Source of the DNA: Kosakonia oryziphila
GTDB lineage: Bacteria; Pseudomonadota; Gammaproteobacteria; Enterobacterales; Enterobacteriaceae
DNA: 55,910 bases
Assembly: GCF_900094795.1 (NCBI RefSeq)
Contig: NZ_FMBC01000023.1
Span: 1 to 55,910 of the forward strand
Direction of reading: 5' to 3'
Positions 8,073 through 16,144 of the stretch are shown here, piece by piece. Position numbers and translations under genes: made by a program. The notes beneath the pieces are model-generated. The model saw nothing but the letters and a program-made list of their open reading frames with translations. It made no database searches and was not told where the DNA came from. The first letter of the stretch is position 1; each line of letters begins with the position of its first letter.

Positions 8073-9455
8073 ATGTCTGATGAAAAGAACAGCAACTTAT
8101 TGTACGGGCTGGAGCAGCGGATCCCGCCGCTTCCGGCTTTCTTCAGCGCCTTACAGCACGTACTGGCCGGGTTAGTGGGCATCATCACGCCGCCGCTGAT
8201 CATCGGTGCGACGCTGGGGCTGGGCGAGTGGATGCCGTGGTTGATTAGCATGTCGCTGCTGGCCTCCGGAATTGGTACCTTTTTACAGTCCAACCGCGTG
8301 TGGGGCGTTGGCGCGGGCATGATTTGCATGCAGGGCACCAGCTTTGCCTTTCTTGGTGTCTCCATTGCAGGCGGGATGTGGGTGAAAGGGCAGGGGGGCA
8401 CGGCGCAGGATGTGATGGCGATGCTGTTTGGTGTGAATTTCGTGGCCGCGCTGGTGCCGGTTATCATCAGCCGATTTATTGAGCCGCTGAAGCGCATTTT
8501 TACGCCGATCATCACCGGAAGTGTGATTGCCCTGATCGGCATCAGCCTGATTAAAGTCAGCGTGAATAACTGGTGTGGCGGCGTGCAGGCGAAAGATTTT
8601 GGCAGTATGAGCAATATTGGCCTCGGCGCAGGCACGCTGGCGGTGATTGTGTTATTAAGCTGCGCGAAAAACCGCTGGCTGCGTCTCTCTTCCGTGGTGG
8701 TCGGCATCGCACTCGGCTGTATTGCCGCAGCTCTTGTCGGTAAGTTTCACTTCAGCGGCATTGGCGATACCTGGTTTCGTTTACCGGCGCTGTTTCCCTT
8801 TGGTTTCCAGTTTAATAGCGCCCTCTTTCTGCCCGTGGCGCTGGTATCGCTGGTGTGCATCCTGGAGGCGGTAGGTGATCTCACCGCCAACTGCCTGATC
8901 TCGCATCAGCCTATCGATAACAGCGCGTTTCGTTCCCGACTGAAGGACGGTATTCTTGCTGATGGCATCAGTTGCATGATCGCGGCGATGCTGGGCGCCT
9001 TTCCCAATACCACCTTTGCGCAAAACAATGGCGTTATCCAGATGACGGGTGTCGCCAGCCGCTTTGTTGGCCGCTATATTGGCGTGATCCTTATCCTGCT
9101 GGGAGTGTTCCCGCCGTTTGGCGAGGTATTACGCCAGATCCCGCTGCCGGTGCTGGGCGGCGCGACGATGGTGATGTTTGGCTGCGTGGTGGCGGCCGGG
9201 ATCCGCATCATTACCCAAAATCCGTTAACTCGCCGCGACATGTTGATTGTCGGGCTGGCATTTGGTTTTGGTATGGGCGTCGAAGCCGTACCGGCTTTTC
9301 TTGCCCATTTCCCGCCAATTATCGCTAATCTGTTTGGCTCGGCAGCGACCTGTGGTGGTTTAGTGGCGATTGTTCTGAACCTGATTATTCCGCAAGAAAA
9401 AACAGCTATCGCCGCTGACGCAAGGAGCAATGATGATCGCGCTGAATCACTTTAA
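8073..9455 (+). CDS. hpxP: HpxP, purine (xanthine/urate-type) permease, NCS2 family
   Basis: A 460-residue nucleobase-cation symporter with about 12-14 membrane segments. NCS2 hallmarks are the Q-H pair in the first helix (S-A-L-Q-H-V-L-A-G) and the N-T-T-F-A-Q-N-N-G-V-I-Q-M-T-G signature around residues 310-325. It imports purine bases, probably hypoxanthine, xanthine or urate, with protons. I start at ATG 8073, which follows AGGATGGAACGCC; the frame opens seven codons earlier at a TTG. It is the first gene of hpxPQT, and its 3' end overlaps hpxQ by 26 bases, implying translational coupling. The exact substrate is not readable from sequence. Confidence 0.9.
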   Translation: MSDEKNSNLLYGLEQRIPPLPAFFSALQHVLAGLVGIITPPLIIGATLGLGEWMPWLISMSLLASGIGTFLQSNRVWGVGAGMICMQGTSFAFLGVSIAGGMWVKGQGGTAQDVMAMLFGVNFVAALVPVIISRFIEPLKRIFTPIITGSVIALIGISLIKVSVNNWCGGVQAKDFGSMSNIGLGAGTLAVIVLLSCAKNRWLRLSSVVVGIALGCIAAALVGKFHFSGIGDTWFRLPALFPFGFQFNSALFLPVALVSLVCILEAVGDLTANCLISHQPIDNSAFRSRLKDGILADGISCMIAAMLGAFPNTTFAQNNGVIQMTGVASRFVGRYIGVILILLGVFPPFGEVLRQIPLPVLGGATMVMFGCVVAAGIRIITQNPLTRRDMLIVGLAFGFGMGVEAVPAFLAHFPPIIANLFGSAATCGGLVAIVLNLIIPQEKTAIAADARSNDDRAESL

Positions 9456-9927
9456 TCAGCTACCGGGCAACGAGGCCGCAGCACTGTTACAGCCGTGTGT
9501 GGCGATCCCCGGCTGGACGGCGGCGCTGGTGGCCGCGCGTCCGTTTGCCTCACTCGTGGCGCTACAGCAAACCGCACGTGAAATCGCCGGAGCCTGGGGA
9601 CGTGCTGAGCTGGAGCAGGCGCTCAGCGCGCACCCGCGTATCGGCGAAAAGCCTGCGGGTTCACATGCGGCCTTATCGCGCCAGGAGCAGTCGGCGGTGG
9701 ACGATGGCGACGCGCAACTCGCCAGGGCGCTGCGCGAGGGGAATGCACGCTATGAAGCGCGTTTTAGCCGCATTTTTTTGATCCGCGCCAAAGGCCGTAG
9801 CGGAGAAGAGATTCTGCACGCGCTGGAACAGCGGCTGACCAACAGCGACGCCGAAGAGATCACCGCAGCGCTGGAGCAGTTACGGGAAATCACCTTATTA
9901 CGACTGGCAGGAGCGATTGGCGAATGA
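9430..9927 (+). CDS. hpxQ: HpxQ, OHCU decarboxylase
   Basis: A 165-residue protein of the 2-oxo-4-hydroxy-4-carboxy-5-ureidoimidazoline decarboxylase family. The signature S-A-H-P-R-I-G-E-K at residues 66-74 holds the catalytic histidine. It removes CO2 from OHCU to give (S)-allantoin, the third and last step of the urate-to-allantoin route after HpxO and HpxT. Start 9430 follows AAGGAGCA; a second ATG follows immediately at 9433 and either may be used. Its first 26 bases lie inside the end of hpxP, and its stop overlaps hpxT by four bases (ATGA). Confidence 0.93.
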   Translation: MMIALNHFNQLPGNEAAALLQPCVAIPGWTAALVAARPFASLVALQQTAREIAGAWGRAELEQALSAHPRIGEKPAGSHAALSRQEQSAVDDGDAQLARALREGNARYEARFSRIFLIRAKGRSGEEILHALEQRLTNSDAEEITAALEQLREITLLRLAGAIGE

Positions 9928-10247
9928 ACAGCCTCAGTACCCATATTCTGGATATTTCCAGCGGTAAACCCGCGCAGGGAGTGGCGGTTTATCTGTTACT
10001 TGATGAGCAGAGGGTGGCGAGCGGCGTCACCGATGCGAACGGGCGAATCGGTGAGTTTTCATCTTCATTAAAGCCGGGGCACTACCGGCTGGTGGCGCAA
10101 ACGGGAGAATGGTTTGCAAAGCGCGGTGTGGCGACACTGTTTCCCTGCGCGCAAATTGACTTTGTGATCACGCAAACGGCAGAGGAGCATTTCCATCTGC
10201 CGTTCTTAATTGCTCCCGGCGGCTGGTCAACTTACCGTGGCAGTTGA
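9924..10247 (+). CDS. hpxT: HpxT, 5-hydroxyisourate hydrolase (transthyretin-like)
   Basis: A 107-residue transthyretin-related protein. It opens with L-S-T-H-I-L-D, the HIU hydrolase N-terminal motif with an active-site His, carries G-K-P-A-Q-G-V in the first strand, and ends in the diagnostic Y-R-G-S. It hydrolyses 5-hydroxyisourate made by HpxO to OHCU for HpxQ. It lacks a signal peptide, so it is the cytoplasmic form. It is the last gene of hpxPQT and overlaps hpxQ by four bases. Its 3' end overlaps the convergent guaD gene by 21 bases, so no classical terminator separates them. Confidence 0.95.
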   Translation: MNSLSTHILDISSGKPAQGVAVYLLLDEQRVASGVTDANGRIGEFSSSLKPGHYRLVAQTGEWFAKRGVATLFPCAQIDFVITQTAEEHFHLPFLIAPGGWSTYRGS

Positions 10248-11546
10248 CCACGCGCACTGACCGTTAATCCACGTCTCGCTGATATTGCGCTCATCGCCGA
10301 GGGTCATCAGCACAAACAATTGCTCGTAAATGTCCTTGCAACGCTCATTACGCAGGCGCTGCAAGGGCGTAACCTCCGGGTCAATCACCACAAAGTCGGC
10401 TTCTTTGCCGGGCGCAAAATTACCAATTTCATCGTCCAGACGCAGGGCATGTGCGCCGCCGAGCGTGGCGTGGTAGAACGCTTCGCTGGCCCGCAGGCGA
10501 TAGCTTTGCAACTGGCCCACTTTATAGGCTTCACCCAGCGTGCGCAGCATGCTGAAAGTGGTGCCTGCGCCCACATCGGTGCCGATGCCCATACGCACTT
10601 TGTTCCGCCAACAGGCGGGCAGGCGAAACAGTCCGCTGCCGAGGAACAGGTTCGAGGTAGGGCAAAACGCCACCGCCGAACCGGTATCGTGCAGGCACTG
10701 CCACTCTTCGTCATGCAGATGGATGCCGTGAGCAAACACGCTGCGCTCGCCAGTCAGTTGATAGTGGTGGTAAACATCGAGATAACGTTGATGTTCCGGC
10801 CACAGATCGTTCACCCATGCCACTTCATTCGGGTTTTCGCTTAAATGCGTTTGCAGCCAGGTCTGTGGGAACTCTTCGCGTAAACGGCGTACCGCTTCGA
10901 GCAGTTCTGGCGAGGAGGTGGGCGCAAAGCGCGGCGTAATGGCATAACCCAACCGTCCCCGATGCTGCCAGCGCTGGATCAGCTCGCGCGTTTGCTGGTA
11001 GCTCTGTTCAGCGGTTTCACTGAGGTACTCCGGCGTATGGCGATCCATCATCACCTTACCGGCGATCAGCCGCATATTCAGGCGCAGCGCCTCACTAAAC
11101 AGCGCGTTGACGGATTCCGGGTGCAGCGTGCAAAACACCAGCGCAGTGGTGGTGCCGTGGCTCAGTAACTGGCTGATAAAGAATTCGGCAATCTCTGCGG
11201 CGTAGGCTTCATCAGCAAACTGGCTTTCAACCGGAAAGGTGTACGTTGTCAGCCACTCCAGTAGCTGCTCACCAAAGGCGCCAATCATTTCGGTTTGTGG
11301 ATAATGCACGTGAGCATCGATAAAACCGGGGAGCAGCAGTTTGCCGCGCCGATCGGTGTAGCCTTTGTGCGCATCCAGATATTGCTCGCCCTCCTGCCAG
11401 CTCATTCGCGCCTGAATTTTACCGTCACGAATAAACAGCAAACCGTCTTCAATGAAACGCGCGTGGTGGGCGATATCGTCGGCATTGTCACAGACTTTGG
11501 CAATATCAAACAGCGCGCCGCGGATCGCGGCATGATAATCAATCAT
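10227..11546 (-). CDS. guaD: GuaD, guanine deaminase
   Basis: A 439-residue zinc amidohydrolase, the same length as E. coli GuaD. It shows G-F-I-D-A-H-V-H-Y-P-Q-T early (metal-binding H-x-H), T-H-L-S-E-N, F-A-H-G-I-H-L, and G-T-D-V-G-A-G-T-T with the metal-binding Asp. It deaminates guanine to xanthine, feeding HpxDE. I chose the ATG at 11546, which is preceded by GCAGGAACG; an eight-codon extension to 11570 has no better site. It is transcribed alone from a near-perfect sigma-54 promoter in the 93-base gap after hpxC. Confidence 0.95.
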   Translation of the reverse strand: MIDYHAAIRGALFDIAKVCDNADDIAHHARFIEDGLLFIRDGKIQARMSWQEGEQYLDAHKGYTDRRGKLLLPGFIDAHVHYPQTEMIGAFGEQLLEWLTTYTFPVESQFADEAYAAEIAEFFISQLLSHGTTTALVFCTLHPESVNALFSEALRLNMRLIAGKVMMDRHTPEYLSETAEQSYQQTRELIQRWQHRGRLGYAITPRFAPTSSPELLEAVRRLREEFPQTWLQTHLSENPNEVAWVNDLWPEHQRYLDVYHHYQLTGERSVFAHGIHLHDEEWQCLHDTGSAVAFCPTSNLFLGSGLFRLPACWRNKVRMGIGTDVGAGTTFSMLRTLGEAYKVGQLQSYRLRASEAFYHATLGGAHALRLDDEIGNFAPGKEADFVVIDPEVTPLQRLRNERCKDIYEQLFVLMTLGDERNISETWINGQCAWSTATVS

Positions 11547-11587
11547 CGTTCCTGCCTTCGTCGTTTCCATACCGGGTGAAGTGTTAA

Positions 11588-11603
11588 AGCAAAATGAGTG
11601 CCA
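11588..11603 (-). promoter_or_regulatory. Sigma-54 promoter of guaD
   Basis: On the minus strand: TGGCACTCATTTTGCT. Only one defined position differs from TGGCACG-N4-TTGCW, and the spacing is exact. It lies 42 bases upstream of the guaD start, in the short gap after hpxC, so guaD has its own nitrogen-responsive promoter. No clear NtrC dyad was seen nearby; an enhancer may lie within hpxC. Confidence 0.82.
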
Positions 11604-11639
11604 GCCGCGACGAGAAACGCCGCGGCCTGAGATAAGGGG

Positions 11640-13136
11640 TTACTCTTTTTGTGCCGCGACGTTGGGATTGAAACGTGATGTCGTGACAACAATGCGCTCT
11701 TCGCGTGCCAGCCAGCGATAAGTAACGCCGCCCAGCAGGACGCCGATAAACCAGCTAAAGTTGGCAACTTCGTGCAGCGCCGGAATAAAGCTGATGATCA
11801 ACCCGACGGCCACCGACGGCACCAGCGCGCCAATCGCTTTCGGGTTAAAGCCGTTGCGATACCAGTATTTGCCTTTTGGCGTGTCATCAAACAGATCATC
11901 GACAAACACCTGCCCGCGTTTGATCAGATAGAAATCCGCAATCAGGATGCCGAACAGCGGGCCGATAAAGGCACCCAGCACGTCAAGGGTGTAGTGGATC
12001 AGTTCCGGCGAGTTAAACAGGTTCCACGGCGTCAGCAGAATCGAGCCGACAGCGGCGATCATACCGCCAGTGCGGAAGCTGATCTTCTGCGGTGAGCAGT
12101 TGGAGAAGTCAAACGCTGGCGAGACGAAGTTAGCAACAATGTTGATACCGATGGTAGCGGTGATCATGGTCAGCAGACCAATCGCCACCGCCAGATCGTT
12201 GCCCACGCGGCTGACGGTTTCAATCGGGTCGGTGATCATACGACCAAACAGCGACTGGGTACCGGAGACAATCACCACGGTCACGATCGAGAACAGCAGA
12301 AAGTTGAACGGTAAACCCCAGCGGTTGCCGCGACGAATTTCGCCCATGCTTTTGCCATACCGCGAGAAATCACCAAAGTTGAGCAGCGGCCCGGAAAAAT
12401 AGGAGACTACCAGTGCCGTCGCGGTGATCATCTGCCAGGTTTGCTCTCCGGTGCTGAGTGATTTGCTGGCGAGAGTAAAAGAGATACCGTCAAACCCTGT
12501 CTTGTATACAATCCAACCCGCCAGCGACAGCATCACCACATACACGGCCGGACCGGCAATATCGATAAAGCGCTTAATCGCACTCATCCCGTGCCAGAAC
12601 ACCATTGCTTGCAGGATCCACATCGTGGCGAAGCACAGCCAGCCGAGGTGCGACAGGCCGAACAGCGAACTCTGTGTTAAAGCAGAGAGCGATGGCCAGA
12701 ACTTCAGTAGCACCAGCATTAAGGCATTCGCTGCCAGATAGGTCTGAATACCGTACCAGGCGAAGGCAATAAGACCCCGGATCACCGCCGGAATGTTGGC
12801 ACCGAAGACGCCAAATGCCTGGCGGCAGATAACGGCATAGGGCACGCCTGCCATCTGGCTCGGTTTTGCAACCAGGTTAGCGCACAGCTGCACGATGCAA
12901 ATGCCCACCAGCAGGCAGAGCAGCACCTGCCAGCTTGCCAGCCCGAGCGTAAAGAAGCTCGCCGCGACAACGTAGCCGCCCATACTGTGTACATCCGACA
13001 TCCAGAACGAAAAGATGTTGTACCAGCTCCAGTTCTGATCGCGCGTCGGCGCCAGATCCTCATTACAAAGCCGTGGGCTGTATACCGCTCCGGAATCAGC
13101 GGCCTTAACCTGATGAGTGTTTTGTGTATTTGGCAT
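11640..13136 (-). CDS. hpxC: HpxC, NCS1-family allantoin/purine permease
   Basis: A 498-residue permease of the NCS1 (cytosine/purine/uracil/thiamine/allantoin) family, with about 12 transmembrane helices. Family traits are the N-terminal N-E-D-L-A-P-T-R-D-Q-N-W-S-W-Y-N, the W-x-x-D-V-H-S-M-G-G segment of helix 1, and F-G-D-F-S-R-Y in the middle. It resembles Mhp1/PucI-type transporters. It is divergent from the allantoin genes hpxSAB, so allantoin is the likely substrate. The ATG at 13136 follows CAGGAGCAGGTTTC; a TTG six codons upstream is in frame. The symbol follows the Klebsiella naming as I recall it and should be checked. Confidence 0.8.
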   Translation of the reverse strand: MPNTQNTHQVKAADSGAVYSPRLCNEDLAPTRDQNWSWYNIFSFWMSDVHSMGGYVVAASFFTLGLASWQVLLCLLVGICIVQLCANLVAKPSQMAGVPYAVICRQAFGVFGANIPAVIRGLIAFAWYGIQTYLAANALMLVLLKFWPSLSALTQSSLFGLSHLGWLCFATMWILQAMVFWHGMSAIKRFIDIAGPAVYVVMLSLAGWIVYKTGFDGISFTLASKSLSTGEQTWQMITATALVVSYFSGPLLNFGDFSRYGKSMGEIRRGNRWGLPFNFLLFSIVTVVIVSGTQSLFGRMITDPIETVSRVGNDLAVAIGLLTMITATIGINIVANFVSPAFDFSNCSPQKISFRTGGMIAAVGSILLTPWNLFNSPELIHYTLDVLGAFIGPLFGILIADFYLIKRGQVFVDDLFDDTPKGKYWYRNGFNPKAIGALVPSVAVGLIISFIPALHEVANFSWFIGVLLGGVTYRWLAREERIVVTTSRFNPNVAAQKE

Positions 13137-13187
13137 GAAACCTGCTCCTGTCAATAAAAGCCCGTGAAAAGGGAGTGCTGAGGTTAT

Positions 13188-13203
13188 TGCAGGATCCAGG
13201 CCA
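13188..13203 (-). promoter_or_regulatory. Candidate sigma-54 promoter of hpxC
   Basis: On the minus strand TGGCCTGGATCCTGCA carries TGGC and TGCA with exact RpoN spacing but lacks the T of TTGC and the internal AC. It lies 52 bases upstream of the hpxC start. It is weaker than the other sigma-54 sites in this window. Confidence 0.5.
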
Positions 13204-13239
13204 AAATGATTAATCTTGTATCCAATAATTTAATTTTAT

Positions 13240-13257
13240 GTATACGATACGATATCG
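13240..13257. promoter_or_regulatory. Candidate HpxS (GntR) operator
   Basis: GTATACGATACGATATCG contains the palindromes GTATAC (13240-13245) and CGATATCG (13250-13257), immediately before the hpxS start at 13281. GntR/FCD regulators commonly bind such GTATAC-centred dyads near their own gene. HpxS is known in Klebsiella to control hpxSAB and its divergent neighbour. The exact site is inferred. Confidence 0.45.
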
Positions 13258-13280
13258 AAAAGTAAAAGGCGGAGTGGTTA

Positions 13281-13997
13281 ATGAGTAATGAAAACAGTCT
13301 GCAAGCCGCATCTGCTTTGCAGGACAAGGATGAAACCATCTACCAATCGCTGATGACCGCGATTGTCGAACATCAGTTACTCCCGGGGAGCAAATTACCG
13401 GAAGAGGCGCTGGCAGACGTGTTTGGCGTCAGCCGCACCGGGATCAGAAAAGTGCTGCAACGACTCAATGCTGTGCAAATGGTCACCTTAACGCCCAAAC
13501 GTGGTGCACACGTCGCCAGTCCAACGGTAGAAGAGGCGCAGGCGATCTTCCGTACCCGCACTCTGCTGGAAGTGGCCAACCTGCCTGACGTGCTGGCACA
13601 CTGCCAGCCACCGCATCTGGCGGCGCTGGAGGCGATTATCCGCCAGGAGCAGCAGGCGCACGAAGCCTATGACGGCCCGGCGGCCATCCGCTACTCCGCT
13701 GAGTTCCATATTCAGCTTCAGGCTATTTCCGGTAATCCGGTGTTGACAGAGATGGTCACCGGCCTGAGCCAACGCTCTTCACTGGTGATCGCTGCCTGGG
13801 GAGCGCCGTGGCGCCAGGGGTGTCGCTGTAACGATCACGAACAGCTCGTTGATTTACTGCGTAAAAAAGATTTGCGGGCGCTAAGCGCGGCGCTGACGCA
13901 CCATTTTGAACATATCGTCGCCAGCCTCTGTTTTGAGCGCGCTGGCGTTTGTCTGCCGGATTTCGCCCGGCTGTTTGCCAGCCACAAGGAGGCGTAA
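13281..13997 (+). CDS. hpxS: HpxS, GntR-family (FCD) regulator of allantoin genes
   Basis: A 238-residue regulator. The winged-helix GntR domain spans about residues 18-85 (L-L-P-G-S-K-L-P-E-E-A-L-A-D, then S-R-T-G-I-R-K-V-L-Q-R-L). An FCD ligand-binding domain follows, with metal-binding His residues expected in F-H-I-Q-L and T-H-H-F-E-H. It is first in hpxSAB and divergent from hpxC. Family knowledge points to repression relieved by an allantoin-pathway metabolite. Start 13281 follows AAGGCGGAGTGGTTA. The stop codon overlaps the hpxA start by one base (TAATG). Confidence 0.9.
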   Translation: MSNENSLQAASALQDKDETIYQSLMTAIVEHQLLPGSKLPEEALADVFGVSRTGIRKVLQRLNAVQMVTLTPKRGAHVASPTVEEAQAIFRTRTLLEVANLPDVLAHCQPPHLAALEAIIRQEQQAHEAYDGPAAIRYSAEFHIQLQAISGNPVLTEMVTGLSQRSSLVIAAWGAPWRQGCRCNDHEQLVDLLRKKDLRALSAALTHHFEHIVASLCFERAGVCLPDFARLFASHKEA

Positions 13998-14737
13998 TGC
14001 CTGCCGTTTGTATACAAGTTATCAACCCGAACACCAGCCTGGCGATGACCGAAACTATTGGCGCAGCGGCTCGGGCAGTGGCAGCGCCAGGTACCGAAAT
14101 TGTGGCGGTGTGTCCGCGTGAAGGTGTGCCGTCGATAGAAGGACATTTTGATGAAGCGATAGCCGCCATCGGCGTGCTTGAACAGGTGAAAGCCGGGCGT
14201 CAGCAGGGCGTGGATGGCCATGTAATCGCCTGTTTTGGCGATCCGGGATTGCTGGCGGCCCGCGAGCTGGCGCAGGGGCCGGTGGTTGGCATTGCCGAAG
14301 CTGCGATGCATATGGCGACGCTGGTGGCGACCCGTTTTTCCATCGTCACCACTTTACCGCGCACGCTGATTATCGCTCGTCATCTGTTGCAGCAGTACGG
14401 TTTTCAGGAGCACTGTGCGGCGCTGCACGCCATTGATTTACCGGTGCTGGCACTGGAGGACGGCAGCGGTGTGGCGCAGGAAAAAGTGCGTGCCCGCTGC
14501 ATTCAGGCGTTAAAAGAAGATGGCTGCGGTGCGATTGTGCTCGGCTGCGGCGGAATGGCCCAGCTTGCGCAGGAGTTGACGCGTGAACTGCATGTACCGG
14601 TGATCGATGGCGTCAGCGCGGCGGTAAAAATGGTGGAGTCGCTGGTGGCGCTGGGTTTATCGACCAGCAAGCGGGGCGATCTGGCCTTTCCGGAACATAA
14701 GGCGTTGAGCGGGAAATTTCAGGCATTAATGCCGTAG
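13997..14737 (+). CDS. hpxA: HpxA, allantoin racemase
   Basis: A 246-residue Asp/Glu/hydantoin racemase-family enzyme. The two catalytic cysteines are at the expected positions: Cys79 in H-V-I-A-C-F-G-D-P-G and Cys184 in L-G-C-G-G-M. The N-terminus has I-N-P-N-T-S, typical of the family. It interconverts (R)- and (S)-allantoin so that the stereospecific allantoinase can use the whole pool. The start at 13997 follows AAGGAGGCGTA and overlaps the hpxS stop; the open frame continues 16 codons upstream inside hpxS but that is a shadow. It is co-transcribed with hpxS and hpxB. Confidence 0.95.
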   Translation: MPAVCIQVINPNTSLAMTETIGAAARAVAAPGTEIVAVCPREGVPSIEGHFDEAIAAIGVLEQVKAGRQQGVDGHVIACFGDPGLLAARELAQGPVVGIAEAAMHMATLVATRFSIVTTLPRTLIIARHLLQQYGFQEHCAALHAIDLPVLALEDGSGVAQEKVRARCIQALKEDGCGAIVLGCGGMAQLAQELTRELHVPVIDGVSAAVKMVESLVALGLSTSKRGDLAFPEHKALSGKFQALMP

Positions 14738-14751
14738 CGAATGGAGGAGTA

Positions 14752-15696
14752 ATGGCACTTTTCGACGACAACTATATGCGTGATTATCCGCGCGATTTAC
14801 GTGGTTATGCAGGGAAACCGCCGCACGCGCAATGGCCGCAGCAGGCGCGCATCGCCGTGCAGTTTGTACTGAATTATGAAGAGGGCGCAGAGAACCATGT
14901 GCTGCATGGCGATGCCGGATCGGAGCAATTTCTTTCCGATATTATCGGCGCGGCCAGCTATCCGGATCGGCATATGTCGATGGATTCACTGTATGAATAT
15001 GGCAGCCGCGCCGGGTTCTGGCGTATTCATCAGGAGTTCAGCAAACGCGGGTTACCGCTAACGGTATTTGGCGTGGCGATGGCACTGGCGCGTCAGCCGG
15101 AGATCGTTGCGGCCATTAAAGCCGCGAATTATGACGTAGTCAGCCACGGCTGGCGCTGGATCCACTATCAAAACATGGATATCAATGACGAGCGTGAACA
15201 CCTGCAAAAAGCGGTACAGGTGCTGAGCGATCTGTTTGGTAAAGCGCCCACCGGCTGGTACACCGGACGCGACAGCCCGAATACTCGCCAGTTGGTGGTC
15301 GAGCACGGTGGGTTTGACTACGACAGCGATTACTATGGCGACGATCTACCGTTCTGGAGTGAAGTCACCTGTCGCGACGGTACGCGCAAACCTCACCTGA
15401 TTGTGCCGTACACGCTGGATGCCAATGATATGCGCTTCGCCACCGCCCAGGGTTTTAATACCGCTGAGCAATTTTACACCTATCTGAAAGACAGCTTTGA
15501 TGTGCTCTACGCCGAAGGTGAAAGTGCGCCGAAGATGATGTCCATCGGTATGCACTGCCGCCTGTTGGGGCGTCCTGGCCGTTTTCGCGCGCTGCAACGC
15601 TTCCTCGATTATCTCCAGCAGCATGATCGCGTCTGGGTCTGTACCCGCCAGCAAATCGCCGATCACTGGCGTCGGGTTCATCCCTACGCACAATAG
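14752..15696 (+). CDS. hpxB: HpxB, PuuE-type allantoinase
   Basis: A 314-residue member of the polysaccharide-deacetylase-fold allantoinases (PuuE), not the zinc amidohydrolase type. Characteristic stretches are M-R-D-Y-P-R-D-L-R-G-Y, N-Y-E-E-G-A-E-N and S-H-G-W-R-W-I-H-Y-Q with the conserved His. G-W-Y-T-G-R-D-S-P-N-T-R and M-H-C-R-L-L-G-R-P-G-R lie nearer the C-terminus. It opens allantoin to allantoate, the substrate of HpxK. Start 14752 follows ATGGAGGAGTA and lies 14 bases after hpxA. It is the last gene of hpxSAB and converges on hpxZ across a shared terminator. Confidence 0.95.
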   Translation: MALFDDNYMRDYPRDLRGYAGKPPHAQWPQQARIAVQFVLNYEEGAENHVLHGDAGSEQFLSDIIGAASYPDRHMSMDSLYEYGSRAGFWRIHQEFSKRGLPLTVFGVAMALARQPEIVAAIKAANYDVVSHGWRWIHYQNMDINDEREHLQKAVQVLSDLFGKAPTGWYTGRDSPNTRQLVVEHGGFDYDSDYYGDDLPFWSEVTCRDGTRKPHLIVPYTLDANDMRFATAQGFNTAEQFYTYLKDSFDVLYAEGESAPKMMSIGMHCRLLGRPGRFRALQRFLDYLQQHDRVWVCTRQQIADHWRRVHPYAQ

Positions 15697-15701
15697 AAAA
15701 T

Positions 15702-15754
15702 GCCCGGAAAATGGACTGACCCTATAAAGTGGACAGTTCAAAATCCGGGCGTTT
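15702..15754. terminator. Bidirectional terminator between hpxB and hpxZ
   Basis: GCCCGGA at 15702-15708 pairs with TCCGGGC at 15744-15750. AAAA precedes the stem and GTTTT follows it, so transcripts from either side meet a stem and a U tract. The loop is unusually long (35 bases) and is filled by a second dyad at 15712-15740, annotated separately. Confidence 0.7.
15712..15740. repeat. 29-bp imperfect palindrome in the terminator loop, possible IS end remnant
   Basis: The segment begins TGGACTGACCC and ends GGACAGTTCA, so its ends are imperfect inverted copies (TGGACTG against TGAACTG). The TG...CA ends resemble terminal repeats of IS3-family elements. It could instead be an extension of the terminator stem. 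No transposase sequence flanks it. Confidence 0.4.
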
Positions 15755-15757
15755 TGG

Positions 15758-16144
15758 TTAACTCATCAAACTGACCTGGGCGGCAACGATGCGCCAGCCG
15801 TAGGGGAAGCGCACCCAGCTCTGCTGCTGGCGGCCAATGCGATCGCTGCCTTCACGGGTGAATTCAGTGCTGCAAACGGCATAATCCTCGCCGAAAGTGG
15901 TGATCACCGTATGGCGCAGCTCGCGCTGTAACCCGGCTGCCGGGCGCGCGGCGCGAAAGGCGCGGATCTCCTCAATGCCGTAGAGATTCTCGCCTGCGCC
16001 GAGACGCACGGTGCTGGCATTGTGCCAGAACAGCTCATCAAGCACCGCAATATCATTGCCGACCAGCGCGTCTTCGTAGCGGTAAAACGCGGCGGTGACC
16101 TCCGCCAGTACCCACGGGCGGTTAATGTCGTCCTGATGCATCAT
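15758..16144 (-). CDS. hpxZ: HpxZ, NTF2-like subunit of the oxalurate amidohydrolase system
   Basis: A 128-residue SnoaL/NTF2-like protein of the AtzH/HpxZ family (formerly DUF3225). The N-terminus reads I-N-R-P-W-V-L-A-E-V-T-A-A-F, followed by A-L-V-G-N-D and L-D-E-L-F-W. It is last in hpxWXYZ and overlaps hpxY by four bases (ATGA). In Klebsiella this operon handles the last steps, from oxalurate to oxamate to oxalate and ammonia. HpxZ-like proteins go with AtzE-type amidases and may support their assembly or activity. The precise role is not readable here. A second ATG follows at 16141. Confidence 0.85.
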   Translation of the reverse strand: MMHQDDINRPWVLAEVTAAFYRYEDALVGNDIAVLDELFWHNASTVRLGAGENLYGIEEIRAFRAARPAAGLQRELRHTVITTFGEDYAVCSTEFTREGSDRIGRQQQSWVRFPYGWRIVAAQVSLMS

